Source: Mariprofundus sp. KV (GTDB taxonomy: Bacteria > Pseudomonadota > Zetaproteobacteria > Mariprofundales > Mariprofundaceae). Taken from it: a DNA stretch of 64,000 nucleotides. The notes under the pieces are model-generated. The model made no database searches and was not told the origin of the DNA. It worked only from the letters and a program-made list of their open reading frames with translations. Positions 16,935 to 26,653 of the stretch are shown piece after piece (the stretch's first letter is position 1; the number at the start of each line of letters is the position of its first letter). Location: contig NZ_VWNB01000009.1 of assembly GCF_013387475.1 (NCBI RefSeq), positions 1-64,000 on the forward strand, given 5' to 3'. Position numbers and translations under genes: made by a program.

Positions 16935-18040
16935 CATTTATGATATCCAAACCACCAAGCTTTCAGCAACATCAAGATGACCCATTTAAAAGTGTGGACA
17001 GTGGGGTCCTAGATTTATGGGGTTGCATTGTAGCGCAAAAGAAGATGGTTTTATTGGTTGCAGCTCTTGTTGCCTTAGGGGCGTTGGCATTTTCATTCCT
17101 GATTAGCCCTGTGTATCAAGCTTCCATTACAATTTTTCCACCGTTGTTGTCGAATGTTCAGCAACTCGATGGTGTGAGTATCAAAAAGGCAGGGGTGGGG
17201 GCGAAAGTTGATGAAGTTGATGAAGTTGATGAAGTTGAAGATCCGACTGAAATGGCATTCAATGCTTTTAAGAGAAATATTCATTCTAAAATGTTGATGA
17301 AGGGATTTTTCGAAGATCGTCAGCTTCTGAAAGGTTATTTGGGAGGAGATATAGGAGAAGTCGGCCACTTTTCAGAAGAGAAAATTCTTAATGAATTTTA
17401 TGGTTCATTTTTGATCGAGGTTTCACCAAAAAATGCTACTTATGATTCAATAAAGGTTGATTTTTTATTCAAGGATAAAGATAAAGCTGCAAGCATATTG
17501 AATGACTTTGTTGGTTATGTCCTGAATGCAACCAGGGATCAGTTAGTAGATGAGCGGTTGTCGAAATTAGCCGCTATGAAATCACAACTGGAGCTTCAAG
17601 TGCAAAGTATGCAATTTGGTGCAAAAAGAACTCGAGAAGATAGGATTGCAAAATTGGAAGAAGCCTTGTTGATTGCTAGGCAGTCAGGGATTGTTGATTC
17701 GGAAATCAATGGGGCTGCAAATGATCTCTCTATGGAGTATATGCGTGGTGCTAAAGCGATATATGCCGAAATTCAAATCCTGAAAAACCGTAAGGCTGAT
17801 GACCCTTTTATCGAAGGTCTAAGAGAAATTCAGGGTGAGGTTGCATACTTGGCGTTAATTTCAATAGATCCAAGTCGGATTCTCCCTGCTCGAGTAGATA
17901 TGGCTGCAGCAATTCCAGATTCACCTATAAAGCCTAAAAAAATGTTAATTGTTGGGGCAGCTGTAGTTGTTGGGCTGATGTTAGGGATCTTTTTAGTATT
18001 GGTTCGGGGTGTTATGCAAAAACGTCGCGATCAGTTGTAG
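16931..18040 (+). CDS. wzz: Wzz-type polysaccharide chain-length regulator
   Basis: Wzz sits in the inner membrane and sets O-antigen modal length with Wzy. The 369 residues have a membrane helix about 38-58, a periplasmic helical region about 60-320 and a second helix near 336-360 preceded by the proline-rich IPDSPIKPKK. This is the standard Wzz topology. An Asp-Glu-Val repeat lies after the first helix (17207-17242). The ATG at 16931 follows TAAGGAGAAA. Although the gene directly adjoins fcl debris, it is intact. Confidence 0.85.
   Translation: MTFMISKPPSFQQHQDDPFKSVDSGVLDLWGCIVAQKKMVLLVAALVALGALAFSFLISPVYQASITIFPPLLSNVQQLDGVSIKKAGVGAKVDEVDEVDEVEDPTEMAFNAFKRNIHSKMLMKGFFEDRQLLKGYLGGDIGEVGHFSEEKILNEFYGSFLIEVSPKNATYDSIKVDFLFKDKDKAASILNDFVGYVLNATRDQLVDERLSKLAAMKSQLELQVQSMQFGAKRTREDRIAKLEEALLIARQSGIVDSEINGAANDLSMEYMRGAKAIYAEIQILKNRKADDPFIEGLREIQGEVAYLALISIDPSRILPARVDMAAAIPDSPIKPKKMLIVGAAVVVGLMLGIFLVLVRGVMQKRRDQL
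17207..17242 (+). repeat. 9 bp tandem repeat in wzz
   Basis: Three exact copies of GTTGATGAA and a fourth diverged unit (GTTGAAGAT), encoding VDEVDEVDEVED in the periplasmic domain. Unit length 9 keeps the frame when copies are gained or lost. Confidence 0.85.
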
Positions 18041-18090
18041 TAAGAGGGAATTGGTGATTTTAGTTTTCTCTTTATCTCTTTTTTTTAACC

Positions 18091-19410
18091 ATGGAAGTAA
18101 GGTCTGATAGTAAAATGAGATTTTCACCTTCATTATTGTTGAAGCAGGCAGCAGGTGGCTTTGTTGCTAAAGTGGTTGGTGCGGGAATCGCATTTTTAGT
18201 AAGTGTGTTATTTGCTAGACATCTAGGGCCGGAGGGTTTTGGCGTGTATGCGATGACCATGACTACGGTAAATATTATTGCCACGATTGCAATGCTCGGA
18301 TTGCCTATGCTATTGGCACGCCAAGTTGCTATTTATTCGGAAAGTGAACAATGGGGCTTATTGAAAGGTATTGTGCTAAGGGGGCATCAGTGGGTAATCG
18401 TCGCGGTTGCGATTATTGTTGTACTGTGTGCCATCGGGATGTTTTTTTTCGTGCCCCAATCATGGTTGCTGGTTTCAATGTTGGGGATGCTTTTCTTGCC
18501 TTTGCTCGCTCTTAATCAGATCAGGGCAGGGGTGTTGCGAGGGCTGCACTTTGTAGTATTAGCTGATATTCCAGAGCTTTTTCTTCGTCATTGTTTGGTT
18601 CTGGTGTTGATTTGTACGGTGGTTTATTTTACAGAATGGGATATTTCTGCTTCAGGGGCAATTGGGATCCAGTTAATAGCAGTGCTGATTACCTATTTGT
18701 TTGGTATATGGTTGCTGAGAGAGAAAATGCCTGTGCAGATAGCCCATGTTTCCGCAGATTTTGAGGATAGAAGATGGTTTAGTGCGGGAGCAACATTTTT
18801 AGTTATAGCGCTCGTAACTGTAGTAGAAGGACAACTTTCTTTGTTGATTTTAGGAGGTCTTGCAGGGCCTGAGTTTGCAGGCCTATATCAGGCTGCCGTT
18901 CAACTTGTGAGTCTGGTGGTTTTTGGTCTGTTTGCGGTTAATATGTCGCTACAACCGAAACTTGCTGCAGCATGGTCAGTCGGCGATAAGCAAAAGGTGC
19001 AGGGGTTGGCTAGTGAGGCTTCTCGCCTAGGGGTGCTGGTTGCATTGCTAGCAGGGGGAGGGTTGTTAGTGTTCTCGGAACAGGCTCTAGCTCTATTTGG
19101 AGCCTCATATCTGGATGCTGCTCCGGCATTGAGGGTTTTGGTGATAGGGCATATTCTCAATGCATTTGCTGGTTCATGTGGGATGGTCTTGGTGATGACA
19201 GGATATCAGCGAGAGTTTTTACGGGGTATTTTGATTGCATTAATGGTCAATGTGACATTGTGTTTTGTTCTAATTCCTTATTGGGGTGTTATTGGTGGAG
19301 CTGTGGCTGCATCAGCTGGGTTGGTTACATGGAATGCATACCTTATGGTTCGGGCATTACAGTTAACGGGAATAAGGACTGCTTTTTCTATGAGGAAGAA
19401 TTATGTATAA
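18091..19410 (+). CDS. wzx: Wzx-type polysaccharide flippase
   Basis: A hydrophobic protein of 439 residues (431 if the ATG at 18115 is used) with about 12 to 14 predicted membrane helices. The N-terminal GFVAKVVGAGIAFLVSVLFA and HLGPEGFGVYAMT are typical of oligosaccharide flippases (MOP superfamily). Wzx moves undecaprenyl-linked repeat units across the inner membrane. Neither start has a strong ribosome-binding site. The gene overlaps the sulfotransferase gene by 8 nt. Confidence 0.88.
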   Translation: MEVRSDSKMRFSPSLLLKQAAGGFVAKVVGAGIAFLVSVLFARHLGPEGFGVYAMTMTTVNIIATIAMLGLPMLLARQVAIYSESEQWGLLKGIVLRGHQWVIVAVAIIVVLCAIGMFFFVPQSWLLVSMLGMLFLPLLALNQIRAGVLRGLHFVVLADIPELFLRHCLVLVLICTVVYFTEWDISASGAIGIQLIAVLITYLFGIWLLREKMPVQIAHVSADFEDRRWFSAGATFLVIALVTVVEGQLSLLILGGLAGPEFAGLYQAAVQLVSLVVFGLFAVNMSLQPKLAAAWSVGDKQKVQGLASEASRLGVLVALLAGGGLLVFSEQALALFGASYLDAAPALRVLVIGHILNAFAGSCGMVLVMTGYQREFLRGILIALMVNVTLCFVLIPYWGVIGGAVAASAGLVTWNAYLMVRALQLTGIRTAFSMRKNYV

Positions 19411-20263
19411 GCGATTGAAGGCCATGATGCCTGATTGGGTGAAGCATGCGTACCGAAAGATCTTTGGGAAACATGGAGTGCAAGGTGTAGGCAGGCCTCT
19501 AACCGTTCGTGAATCAGATGTGTTTATTGTATCTTACCCCAAATCAGGGAATACCTGGACCAGATTTATTATTGGTAACCTTATATCTGAAGACGAAGTG
19601 AACTTTTTGAATGTGGAGAGTCGTGTTCCGGATATCTATGTGTTGCCCGATTCTGATTTGAAGAAGTTGAAAGGTCCGCGTATTATAAAGAGTCATGAAT
19701 ACTTTGATCCGCGATATAAAAAGGTCATTTGTATTGTTAGGGATCCACGAGATATTGCTGTGTCTTATATGCATTTTCTCAGGAAAATGGGTTGGATTCC
19801 TGCTGATTCTTCCATGGAAGCGTTTATAGATAAGTTTTTGGATGGAAGTTTAGACTCCTACGGTTCGTGGGGGGATAATGTGGGCAGCTGGTTGGGAGCA
19901 AGGGCTGACGATGATGGCTTTTTGTTGCTTCGTTATGAAGATATGTTGGCTGCGCCAGGAGAAGCTTTAGAATCAATTTCTTTATTCTTGGGCTTGAATG
20001 CAAGCCAGGAGCGAATTGAGAGAGCAATTGAGCTGAGCTCATTTGATCGGATGAGATCGCTGGAGAAAGATTGGAAAATCATGAGTCAATCCGACAGTAA
20101 AACTTCATTCATGCGTGCGGGAAAAAAAGGGGAAGGGGTAAAAGAACTCCCTAGGTCTACAATAAATGAGATTGAAGAAAAGTGGGGGGGCATTATGGGC
20201 AAGCTCGGGTATTTACCTGTGGGTGTTCAGGATTCACCCTCACAGCTTAAAAAGGAAAGTTAG
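19403..20263 (+). CDS. Sulfotransferase domain protein
   Basis: The 286 residues show the PAPS 5'-phosphosulfate loop SYPKSGNTWTRFIIGN (about 45-60) and the 3'-phosphate motif VRDPRDIAVSYMH (about 113-125), which together define sulfotransferases of the Sulfotransfer_1 family. RYEDMLAAPGEAL and the C-terminal LGY segment also fit. Inside an O-antigen locus the likely acceptor is a sugar of the repeat unit, giving a sulfated polysaccharide. The acceptor is inferred. No PAPS-synthesis genes are in the window. Confidence 0.88.
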   Translation: MYKRLKAMMPDWVKHAYRKIFGKHGVQGVGRPLTVRESDVFIVSYPKSGNTWTRFIIGNLISEDEVNFLNVESRVPDIYVLPDSDLKKLKGPRIIKSHEYFDPRYKKVICIVRDPRDIAVSYMHFLRKMGWIPADSSMEAFIDKFLDGSLDSYGSWGDNVGSWLGARADDDGFLLLRYEDMLAAPGEALESISLFLGLNASQERIERAIELSSFDRMRSLEKDWKIMSQSDSKTSFMRAGKKGEGVKELPRSTINEIEEKWGGIMGKLGYLPVGVQDSPSQLKKES

Positions 20264-20419
20264 AGGCTGTCTCACCTATGAAGCTGTTCTGAGGACTTGA
20301 GAAAGGAATATACTTTTCGTTTAAAGCAGAGTGATAATTTTGTAACTAGTTTGGGTTTATGAATAGATGATGAATGAGAAGCCCATTTTATTGATTGCTT
20401 GTTGGCTAGGATAATTATT

Positions 20420-21373
20420 ATGTTGAATAAAGATAAGGTGCATCCTGTTGCGGATTCATACTGCCCATCGTGCCATTCAGATGATGTTACCTGCATAGGT
20501 AAAATACCGGCTAGTGGTTCTTTTGGTGGCCGAGTATTGGAACATGCTATTGCCGGGGCTTATTTATTTCGATGTGAATCATGCCAATTGTATTTCCGAT
20601 ATCCAAAGCTTCCCACTCAAAAACTGGAAGAATTATATCAATTGGCAGTTAATGAAAGCTGGTCGACAACCTTTACGGAGAGAGTTGACTGGGTGATTGC
20701 CTCTCAATGGATTGGGGGCTCTCATGAGTTTGGTGATGTGCTTGATATCGGATGTAATGATGGGGTTTTCTTAACAGGATTAGGGGATGAGTATTCTCGA
20801 TATGGTATAGAGCTAAATGCTGATTCTGCAAAGCGGGCAGAAGAGAGAGGGGTACAAATAATTGGCCAGCATTTTGAAGATGTAATGAAGCAAACGAGAC
20901 ATGGATTTGATGTAATTACAGCATTTGATGTTATTGAACATGTTGAGGATCCTTTGTATTTCATGCAATTGATTGCTGATAAGCTGAATGAAAATGGTGA
21001 GATTGTTATTTCAACTGGCAATACTGCATCAAAGACTTGGACCTTTATGGGAAGTAAATATTGGTACTGTCACTATCCCGAACATATAACTTTTATTAAC
21101 CCTGAATGGGTCAATGGTGCGGCTCAGAAGCTGGGCTTAAGGGTTGTCGATATGGCTCTTTTTTCTCACTCACGATCTTCAATGTTGTTTAAGGTGTCTG
21201 AAGTATTAAAGAATTTAATGTACATGTGTTTTCCATCTTTAACTGGCTGGTTGAGAATCAAAGGTTTCGGTGCAGTTAACGTAACAAATCATCGGGAGTT
21301 GGTTGATCAGCCCCCAGGCTGGGTTTCGGCAAAGGATCACATTATTATCAGGCTCCAAAAAATGACTAACTAG
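20420..21373 (+). CDS. SAM-dependent methyltransferase with N-terminal zinc ribbon
   Basis: The 317 residues begin with a Cys4 ribbon (CPSCHS and CESCQ) and continue into a class I methyltransferase fold. Motif I is VLDIGCNDGVFL, and the post-I acidic residue is in YGIELNAD. The domain layout resembles sugar C- or O-methyltransferases in polysaccharide loci. The ATG at 20420 has AGGA 9 nt upstream. A TTG at 20399 is in frame. A 156 bp gap separates it from the sulfotransferase gene. Acceptor unknown. Confidence 0.8.
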   Translation: MLNKDKVHPVADSYCPSCHSDDVTCIGKIPASGSFGGRVLEHAIAGAYLFRCESCQLYFRYPKLPTQKLEELYQLAVNESWSTTFTERVDWVIASQWIGGSHEFGDVLDIGCNDGVFLTGLGDEYSRYGIELNADSAKRAEERGVQIIGQHFEDVMKQTRHGFDVITAFDVIEHVEDPLYFMQLIADKLNENGEIVISTGNTASKTWTFMGSKYWYCHYPEHITFINPEWVNGAAQKLGLRVVDMALFSHSRSSMLFKVSEVLKNLMYMCFPSLTGWLRIKGFGAVNVTNHRELVDQPPGWVSAKDHIIIRLQKMTN

Positions 21374-21430
21374 TAAACATGCTTTAATGTATCGTAAATA
21401 TAATATCATTCAGGAACTTAATGAAAATCT

Positions 21431-22156
21431 ATGCATATAAATGAAGTTATAAAAAAAATATTACGTAAATTTGGAGTCGAGGTTCACAGGTTTTCCCCTG
21501 CGTCTTCTCCTACAGCCCAGCTTGTTGCTTCATTGCAGAAATTTGACATTGATCTTGTTTTCGATGTGGGGGCTAATGCTGGGCAGTTCGTGACTGAGAT
21601 GCGAGATGGGGGATTTGAAGGGAATGTGCTCTCATTTGAGCCGCTCACGTCTGCTTATGATGACTTACAGAAGGTTAGTGAAAGAGACTCAAAGTGGGAT
21701 CTTTATCCTCGCTGTGCTTTAGGTGATAAGGACGGAGAGATTGAGATCAACATAGCAGGAAATTCAGCAAGCAGTTCAGTGCTTCCAATGCTTGATAGTC
21801 ATTTATCTGCAGCCCCACATACTGCCTATGTGGGGAAAGAGTCAGTGCCTTTACTGACTCTCGACGGGGTTGCTCCGACCTATATTGAAAAATATCAGAA
21901 TCCATTTCTGAAAATAGATACCCAAGGATTTGAATGGGCAGTGTTGGATGGCGCATCGAATATCCTTCCGCAAATACGCGGCGTACTATTAGAGCTTTCG
22001 CTCATCCCTCTTTATGAGGGGCAGTATTTATGGGAAGATGTTGTCTCAAGGATGAAGCAGGAAGGTTTTACTTTGTGGGCGATTCAGCCCGGATTTACTG
22101 ACCCTCATGATGGCCGTACATTGCAGTGCGACGGAATATTTTTCAGGTTACCATAA
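21431..22156 (+). CDS. FkbM-family methyltransferase
   Basis: The 241 residues contain VFDVGANAGQFVTEMR (motif I), VLSFEPLTSAYDDL (post I) and FLKIDTQGFEWAVLDGA, the signature of FkbM-type O-methyltransferases that cap or decorate sugars. The end DGIFFRLP is also typical. Inferred acceptor is a hydroxyl of the O-unit. Confidence 0.88.
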   Translation: MHINEVIKKILRKFGVEVHRFSPASSPTAQLVASLQKFDIDLVFDVGANAGQFVTEMRDGGFEGNVLSFEPLTSAYDDLQKVSERDSKWDLYPRCALGDKDGEIEINIAGNSASSSVLPMLDSHLSAAPHTAYVGKESVPLLTLDGVAPTYIEKYQNPFLKIDTQGFEWAVLDGASNILPQIRGVLLELSLIPLYEGQYLWEDVVSRMKQEGFTLWAIQPGFTDPHDGRTLQCDGIFFRLP

Positions 22157-22179
22157 TTTTTAAAACAAGAGAGAATAAC

Positions 22180-23136
22180 GTGATTTCTTTAAAGAATATG
22201 ATAAAAAATCTTTTTGTGATCTTGGATCCAGTCATTGCCTTATTGGGCCTGATTGGTTATCTGGGCGTCTTTGCAAGGCGAGCAATGGCATCATCCAAGA
22301 AGTCTTTACCATTTACGCGTTGGGTTTTTTGTAAGTTGGGCTATTTGCCTATTCGGGATCACTACTATGAACCTTTAACCTTTGATGCAGCCGGCTCTAA
22401 GTATAGGGGAAGGATTGCTCAGCGCCTGTTTAATGGAGAGAAGGATTATGATTTTTTTCGTTCCATTGCTCGACCTGAGGAATTCAAACTAAATTATACT
22501 GAGGGTGGCATAAACGAAGCCGGGTTTAAATTTAATAATGGGTCTTTTGAGTCAGGAGACGCTGAAGCACTGTATTACTTCGTGCGCAGTCTAAAGCCCA
22601 ATAGAATCATTGAGATTGGGGCTGGTCATTCCAGTCTGATTGTCCATGCCGCCATGAAGTTGAATGCTGCTGAAGGTGCTCAAGGAGAGCATGTTATCAT
22701 TGAGCCATATGAAAACCCTTGGTTAGATAAACTTGGGGCAACGGTGATTCGTGAGCGGGTCGAGTTGGTTGATGATTCAGTATTTCAGGACCTTGGGGAA
22801 GGGGATATTTTGTTTATCGACTCCAGCCATGTCGTGAGGGCGCAAAATGATTGTGTGTTTGAGTACACTGAATTACTTCCAAGCTTAGGCTCTGGCGTAG
22901 TTGTTCACATTCACGATATTTTTTCCCCTTTTGATTATCCCGAAGAGTGGCTGAATCAGACGTTCCATTTGTGGGCTGAGCAGTATCTATTGGAAGCGAT
23001 GCTGGCAAATGGAAACGATTGGAAGGTGCTGGCTCCATTGAATTGGTTGTCTAAAGACACTGAGCAATTCAGTGAACTCTGTCCGTTTTTTGAAGAAGGA
23101 CGTATGCCTGGCTCAATGTGGATTAAGAAGGCGTGA
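22180..23136 (+). CDS. Class I SAM-dependent methyltransferase
   Basis: A protein of about 318 residues with an N-terminal hydrophobic helix (VIALLGLIGYLGVFA) and a Rossmann core with IIEIGAGHSSLIVHAAMK (motif I), EHVIIEPYENPWL and ILFIDSSHV. This layout fits the Methyltransf_24 group. The GTG at 22180 follows AGAGAGAA. An ATG at 22198 is possible, and the frame is open upstream to 22126 inside the FkbM gene. The acceptor is unknown. Confidence 0.75.
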   Translation: MISLKNMIKNLFVILDPVIALLGLIGYLGVFARRAMASSKKSLPFTRWVFCKLGYLPIRDHYYEPLTFDAAGSKYRGRIAQRLFNGEKDYDFFRSIARPEEFKLNYTEGGINEAGFKFNNGSFESGDAEALYYFVRSLKPNRIIEIGAGHSSLIVHAAMKLNAAEGAQGEHVIIEPYENPWLDKLGATVIRERVELVDDSVFQDLGEGDILFIDSSHVVRAQNDCVFEYTELLPSLGSGVVVHIHDIFSPFDYPEEWLNQTFHLWAEQYLLEAMLANGNDWKVLAPLNWLSKDTEQFSELCPFFEEGRMPGSMWIKKA

Positions 23137-23885
23137 GCCTTGGGCTGGGACAGGGGAAATTGCTGACCATCGTTTGTGCTACAAAAAATGCTGGTTCGAC
23201 AGTTGAAAGTTTTCTACTGTCGTATGGTGAGCAAAAAACGGATAAGACTGAGTTGGTCATTGTTGATTCGTGTTCGAAGGACGATACCTTACTTATCCTT
23301 AATCGACATCAGGATCAAATAGATCAGATGCTTGTTGAGGGTGACCGTGGCATCTATGAAGCTTGGAACAAGGGCATTAGGTTGGCTAGTGGGGATTTTG
23401 TTTGTTTTATTGGTGCGGATGACATAATAGCTGACGGAGCAATTGATGAGATCCTGTCAATTATCAAGTCAATGCAAAAAGTTGATTATATTCATGGTTA
23501 CAATGTTTCAACTGAGAATGGTGTGCCCAAGGGTATAGTCGGACGTCCTTATGATTCATATACCATAGAAAAGTACATGCCAATGGCCCATGTGATGTCT
23601 GCACATCGTAAAGCATGGCTGATTAAAAGTGGGATGTTCGATGAGACCTATAAGTCATCAGGCGACTATGAGTTTTTGTTAAGAGTCAAGGATTCCATGT
23701 GTGTTGTAGAGTCAAAAAAAATATTCTCTTATGTTGAAGACAATGGCATAAGCCGGGGGAGCACGATGCCAATATATGAGGCATTCCGTGCGAAACGAAG
23801 TCATGGCGTAGGGATGGCTAGATCGGTTACTTGGTTGGCTAGAGGGTTGATAGGGCATTACATTAGGTGTTTGTTCGAAAGGTGA
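23133..23885 (+). CDS. Glycosyltransferase family 2
   Basis: The 250 residues of a GT-A enzyme show TIVCATKNAGSTVESFL, VIVDSCSKDDTL and EGDRGIYEAWNKGIRLASGD. FIGADD provides the metal-binding acidic pair. The last is typical of WcaA-like or WbbD-like sugar transferases. It starts at a GTG overlapping the previous stop and overlaps the next gene, so the genes are cotranscribed. Confidence 0.88.
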   Translation: MSLGLGQGKLLTIVCATKNAGSTVESFLLSYGEQKTDKTELVIVDSCSKDDTLLILNRHQDQIDQMLVEGDRGIYEAWNKGIRLASGDFVCFIGADDIIADGAIDEILSIIKSMQKVDYIHGYNVSTENGVPKGIVGRPYDSYTIEKYMPMAHVMSAHRKAWLIKSGMFDETYKSSGDYEFLLRVKDSMCVVESKKIFSYVEDNGISRGSTMPIYEAFRAKRSHGVGMARSVTWLARGLIGHYIRCLFER

Positions 23886-25135
23886 ATAAACTATCATTGA
23901 GTCTCGTAGCATTTTTGCTGTTGGATGAGCTTGTGAATCTGTTTTCCCCATTTTCCAGTGGTTTAGGGCTATTTGTTTTTTTAATATTTTTTGTATTTAT
24001 GCACCCACTCCCTTTGAGGTTAAGATTTAATGATATGGCGGGCAACATGGAGAGTTACCTTCATACTGGGCTTGCTGCCATATTACTCATCTTTTGCTAT
24101 TCATTATTAGCTTCAGCAAATTCACCATGTCAGGGTGATTATGTTTTTTCTTTTGCTACAATGTTTATTTTTACGATTTCGTGGTTATTGTTTGAAATCT
24201 ATACCCCTTCCTTATCCAAGACGAAGCTTATTGAGCCGAGTCATGCACTGGTGGGTTTGACTCTAGTCGCTGTCTTTTTGCTTATTTCTACGCTTGGCCT
24301 CGATCTGTATGAGTTGTTATTGAAGGGGAAGGTCAACCGGCCATCGGGTCTTTATTTAGAACCAAGCCATCTTATATTGTATAGTGCTCCATTGATGTTT
24401 TTATCCATTGGTGATCAGAAAACTCGGCCTCTAGCTGTATTGCTGATACTTTTAATATGTGTCTTGGCTTTTTCTGCCACTGTTGCCGTATTGTTTAGCT
24501 TGACTGTGATTCTGGCCATGATACATAAAGCGATGAACTCGAGTGTAGGATTCAGTAGAAAGAACAAGTTGATTATGGTTGTCGTCAGTATTGTGCTGTT
24601 GGCATTTTATCTGAAATATGAAGTATATTTAGTAGATAGACTATACGGGCTGTTGGATTATGAGCATACAACCAACTGGAGTTCTCTCGTGTATTTGAAC
24701 GGTTGGCTTTTGGCCTACTCATCGGTTTATCATACCTCCGGGTTAGGGTTGGGGTTGGGGAGTATGGGGTGTTCTGAACTTATTAATTACGATAGGGTGA
24801 CTTTGGCAGATATCATGTATCCAGGGAGTGGTGGGCTTATAACAAATTTACGAGACGGCTCTTTTCTTGTTTCTAAGATAATTTCTGAATTGGGATTCTT
24901 GGGTATAATGTTGTTGCTTTTGGCACTTCTTCGTTTATTGCAAATATTGTTGCTGGGATTTAAAGGGAAGTTTGATTTAGAATTGGTTGGTATAATCGCG
25001 TTAGTGTTTACAATATTGTTTGTTCGAGGTTTGCCATACTTCTCAGCCGTTATTGTTTATAGTTGGTTGTTGTTGAGGGTATTTGTTTGGAATAATCAAT
25101 CTCGATATTATCCTGTTCATGTGGATGGGAAATAA
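23882..25135 (+). CDS. wzy: Candidate O-antigen polymerase (Wzy)
   Basis: A very hydrophobic protein of about 417 residues with ten or more membrane helices. A large loop near 245-300 contains YEHTTNWSSLVYLNGW and HTSGLGLGLGSMGC. That pattern of a large periplasmic loop with GLG is usual for Wzy proteins, which have little sequence conservation. It is the only polymerase candidate between wzx and the ligase gene. The GTG at 23882 overlaps the previous stop. A GTG at 23867 is also in frame. Confidence 0.65.
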   Translation: MNKLSLSLVAFLLLDELVNLFSPFSSGLGLFVFLIFFVFMHPLPLRLRFNDMAGNMESYLHTGLAAILLIFCYSLLASANSPCQGDYVFSFATMFIFTISWLLFEIYTPSLSKTKLIEPSHALVGLTLVAVFLLISTLGLDLYELLLKGKVNRPSGLYLEPSHLILYSAPLMFLSIGDQKTRPLAVLLILLICVLAFSATVAVLFSLTVILAMIHKAMNSSVGFSRKNKLIMVVVSIVLLAFYLKYEVYLVDRLYGLLDYEHTTNWSSLVYLNGWLLAYSSVYHTSGLGLGLGSMGCSELINYDRVTLADIMYPGSGGLITNLRDGSFLVSKIISELGFLGIMLLLLALLRLLQILLLGFKGKFDLELVGIIALVFTILFVRGLPYFSAVIVYSWLLLRVFVWNNQSRYYPVHVDGK

Positions 25136-25193
25136 AGCTCCTGCTGTTTTGTGGAACGTTATCTAATACGCAGTTATATTAAAGTCATTGAAA

Positions 25194-26030
25194 ATGATAA
25201 ATGAGGTGGTTAACTTGAATCCAAAGCTTCAAAGAGTCCAGCAGGTGCTTCGTCAATCAGGATTGCTAACTATTACAGAGAAGTTGCGCTACTGGTTGAG
25301 TGTGGTTCGATATAATCAAAGTAACAAAACGTTTATTTCCAAACATCCTGATTTCAAGGTCCCACCTCAAGCATTGGCATATGATGCTTATTCGGCACCG
25401 GACTGGGAATATTACATGGCTAGTGGGCTTAGTACTGCAAAAGCATTGTTTGATATTGCCGAGAAGAACTTGGATGTTATGCCTGCAAAGGTGCTTGAAT
25501 GGGGCTGTGGCCCTGCGCGCGTCGTTCGTCATATGCCTGCTGTTTTTGGACCTGGAACAGAAGTTTATGGCTCTGATTATAATTCAGATTCAATCGGCTG
25601 GTGCGCGTCAAATGTTCCCGATGTGAAGTTTGTGAAGAATGAACTTAATCCTCCTTTTTCATTTGATTCAGAATGTTTTGATCTTGTTTATTCTATATCA
25701 GTATTTACACACCTTTCAGAAGCCGTTAGCTATGAATGGATTGATGAATTGATTCGTGTTGTTAGGCTGGGTGGAATTCTAATTATATCAACAAATGGAG
25801 ACTCCAGGCTTGGTGTTATGCTTCCAGAAGAAGTTGATGCCTATAACGCAACTGGAATTGTTATTCGAGATAAATTTGAAGAGGGGAAAAAGATGTTTTG
25901 GGCGTGTCATTCTCCTGATTACCTTAGAATGAAACTTTTTAAAGATTTGGAAGTTTTAGATCATAAACCTGCGGGCTTCCCTCATACTGGACAGGACATG
26001 TGGGTGCTTAGGAAGCCTAAGCTCGTTTAG
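25194..26030 (+). CDS. SAM-dependent methyltransferase
   Basis: The 278 residues show VLEWGCGPARVVRHMP (motif I), VYGSDYNSDSIGWC (post I), and FDLVYSISVFTHLSE (motif II-like). GGILIISTNGD is a motif III region. It is a class I methyltransferase of the type found in O-antigen and glycopeptidolipid clusters. The ATG at 25194 is taken as the start, and a TTG at 25188 precedes it. It is the fourth methyltransferase in the locus. The acceptor is not deducible. Confidence 0.78.
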   Translation: MINEVVNLNPKLQRVQQVLRQSGLLTITEKLRYWLSVVRYNQSNKTFISKHPDFKVPPQALAYDAYSAPDWEYYMASGLSTAKALFDIAEKNLDVMPAKVLEWGCGPARVVRHMPAVFGPGTEVYGSDYNSDSIGWCASNVPDVKFVKNELNPPFSFDSECFDLVYSISVFTHLSEAVSYEWIDELIRVVRLGGILIISTNGDSRLGVMLPEEVDAYNATGIVIRDKFEEGKKMFWACHSPDYLRMKLFKDLEVLDHKPAGFPHTGQDMWVLRKPKLV

Positions 26031-26050
26031 CGATAGGCTGTAAATACTGT

Positions 26051-26653
26051 ATGCTTATAATAGACAAATTGGAATCTTATGGTTTTCTTGGGTTCGCAAG
26101 GTTGTGTTTTCAATTGATGAAAACGCGTCTTTTTTATTCTCCAGCCAGATTAATACGAGGTCCTTTTTGTCTGCGTGGTAGATCCAGAATTGTATGGGGG
26201 AAAGGTTTTACAACTGGAGTTGGGGTGCGTTTGGATGCTTTTGGAGAAGGGCGTGGAAAATGTTTACGTATTGGAAAAAATGTTCAGCTAAATGATTATG
26301 TTCATATAGCAGGCATTGAGTCTATTGATATTGGAGATGATACACTTATTGCCAGTCGAGTATTTATTAGTGACCATAATCATGGAGCTTACGATACCAA
26401 AGATGCCTTGTCTTCTCCCGATGTGGCCCCCGCTACTCGGCCTTTGATATCTTGCCCGGTCTCAATAGGGAAAAAAGTATGGATTGGTGAAAACGTATGT
26501 ATTTTACCAGGTGTTACCATTGGAGATGGCGCAATAATTGGTGCGGGAGCTGTGGTGACCAAGGCAGTTCCAGCAAGAAGTATTGCTATTGGAAACCCCG
26601 CTAGAGTTGTGAGAATTTTTAATGATGATATGGGCGAATGGGGTCGAGTGTGA
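26051..26653 (+). CDS. Left-handed beta-helix acyltransferase (WbbJ/maltose O-acetyltransferase type)
   Basis: The 200 residues form hexapeptide repeats, for example LRIGKNVQLNDYVHI and IGDDTLIASRVFISDHNHG with the catalytic His. IGKKVWIGENVCILPGVTIG and IIGAGAVVTKAV follow, the hallmark of trimeric O-acetyltransferases. It probably acetylates the O-unit. It overlaps the next gene by 4 nt if that starts at GTG 26650. Confidence 0.88.
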   Translation: MLIIDKLESYGFLGFARLCFQLMKTRLFYSPARLIRGPFCLRGRSRIVWGKGFTTGVGVRLDAFGEGRGKCLRIGKNVQLNDYVHIAGIESIDIGDDTLIASRVFISDHNHGAYDTKDALSSPDVAPATRPLISCPVSIGKKVWIGENVCILPGVTIGDGAIIGAGAVVTKAVPARSIAIGNPARVVRIFNDDMGEWGRV

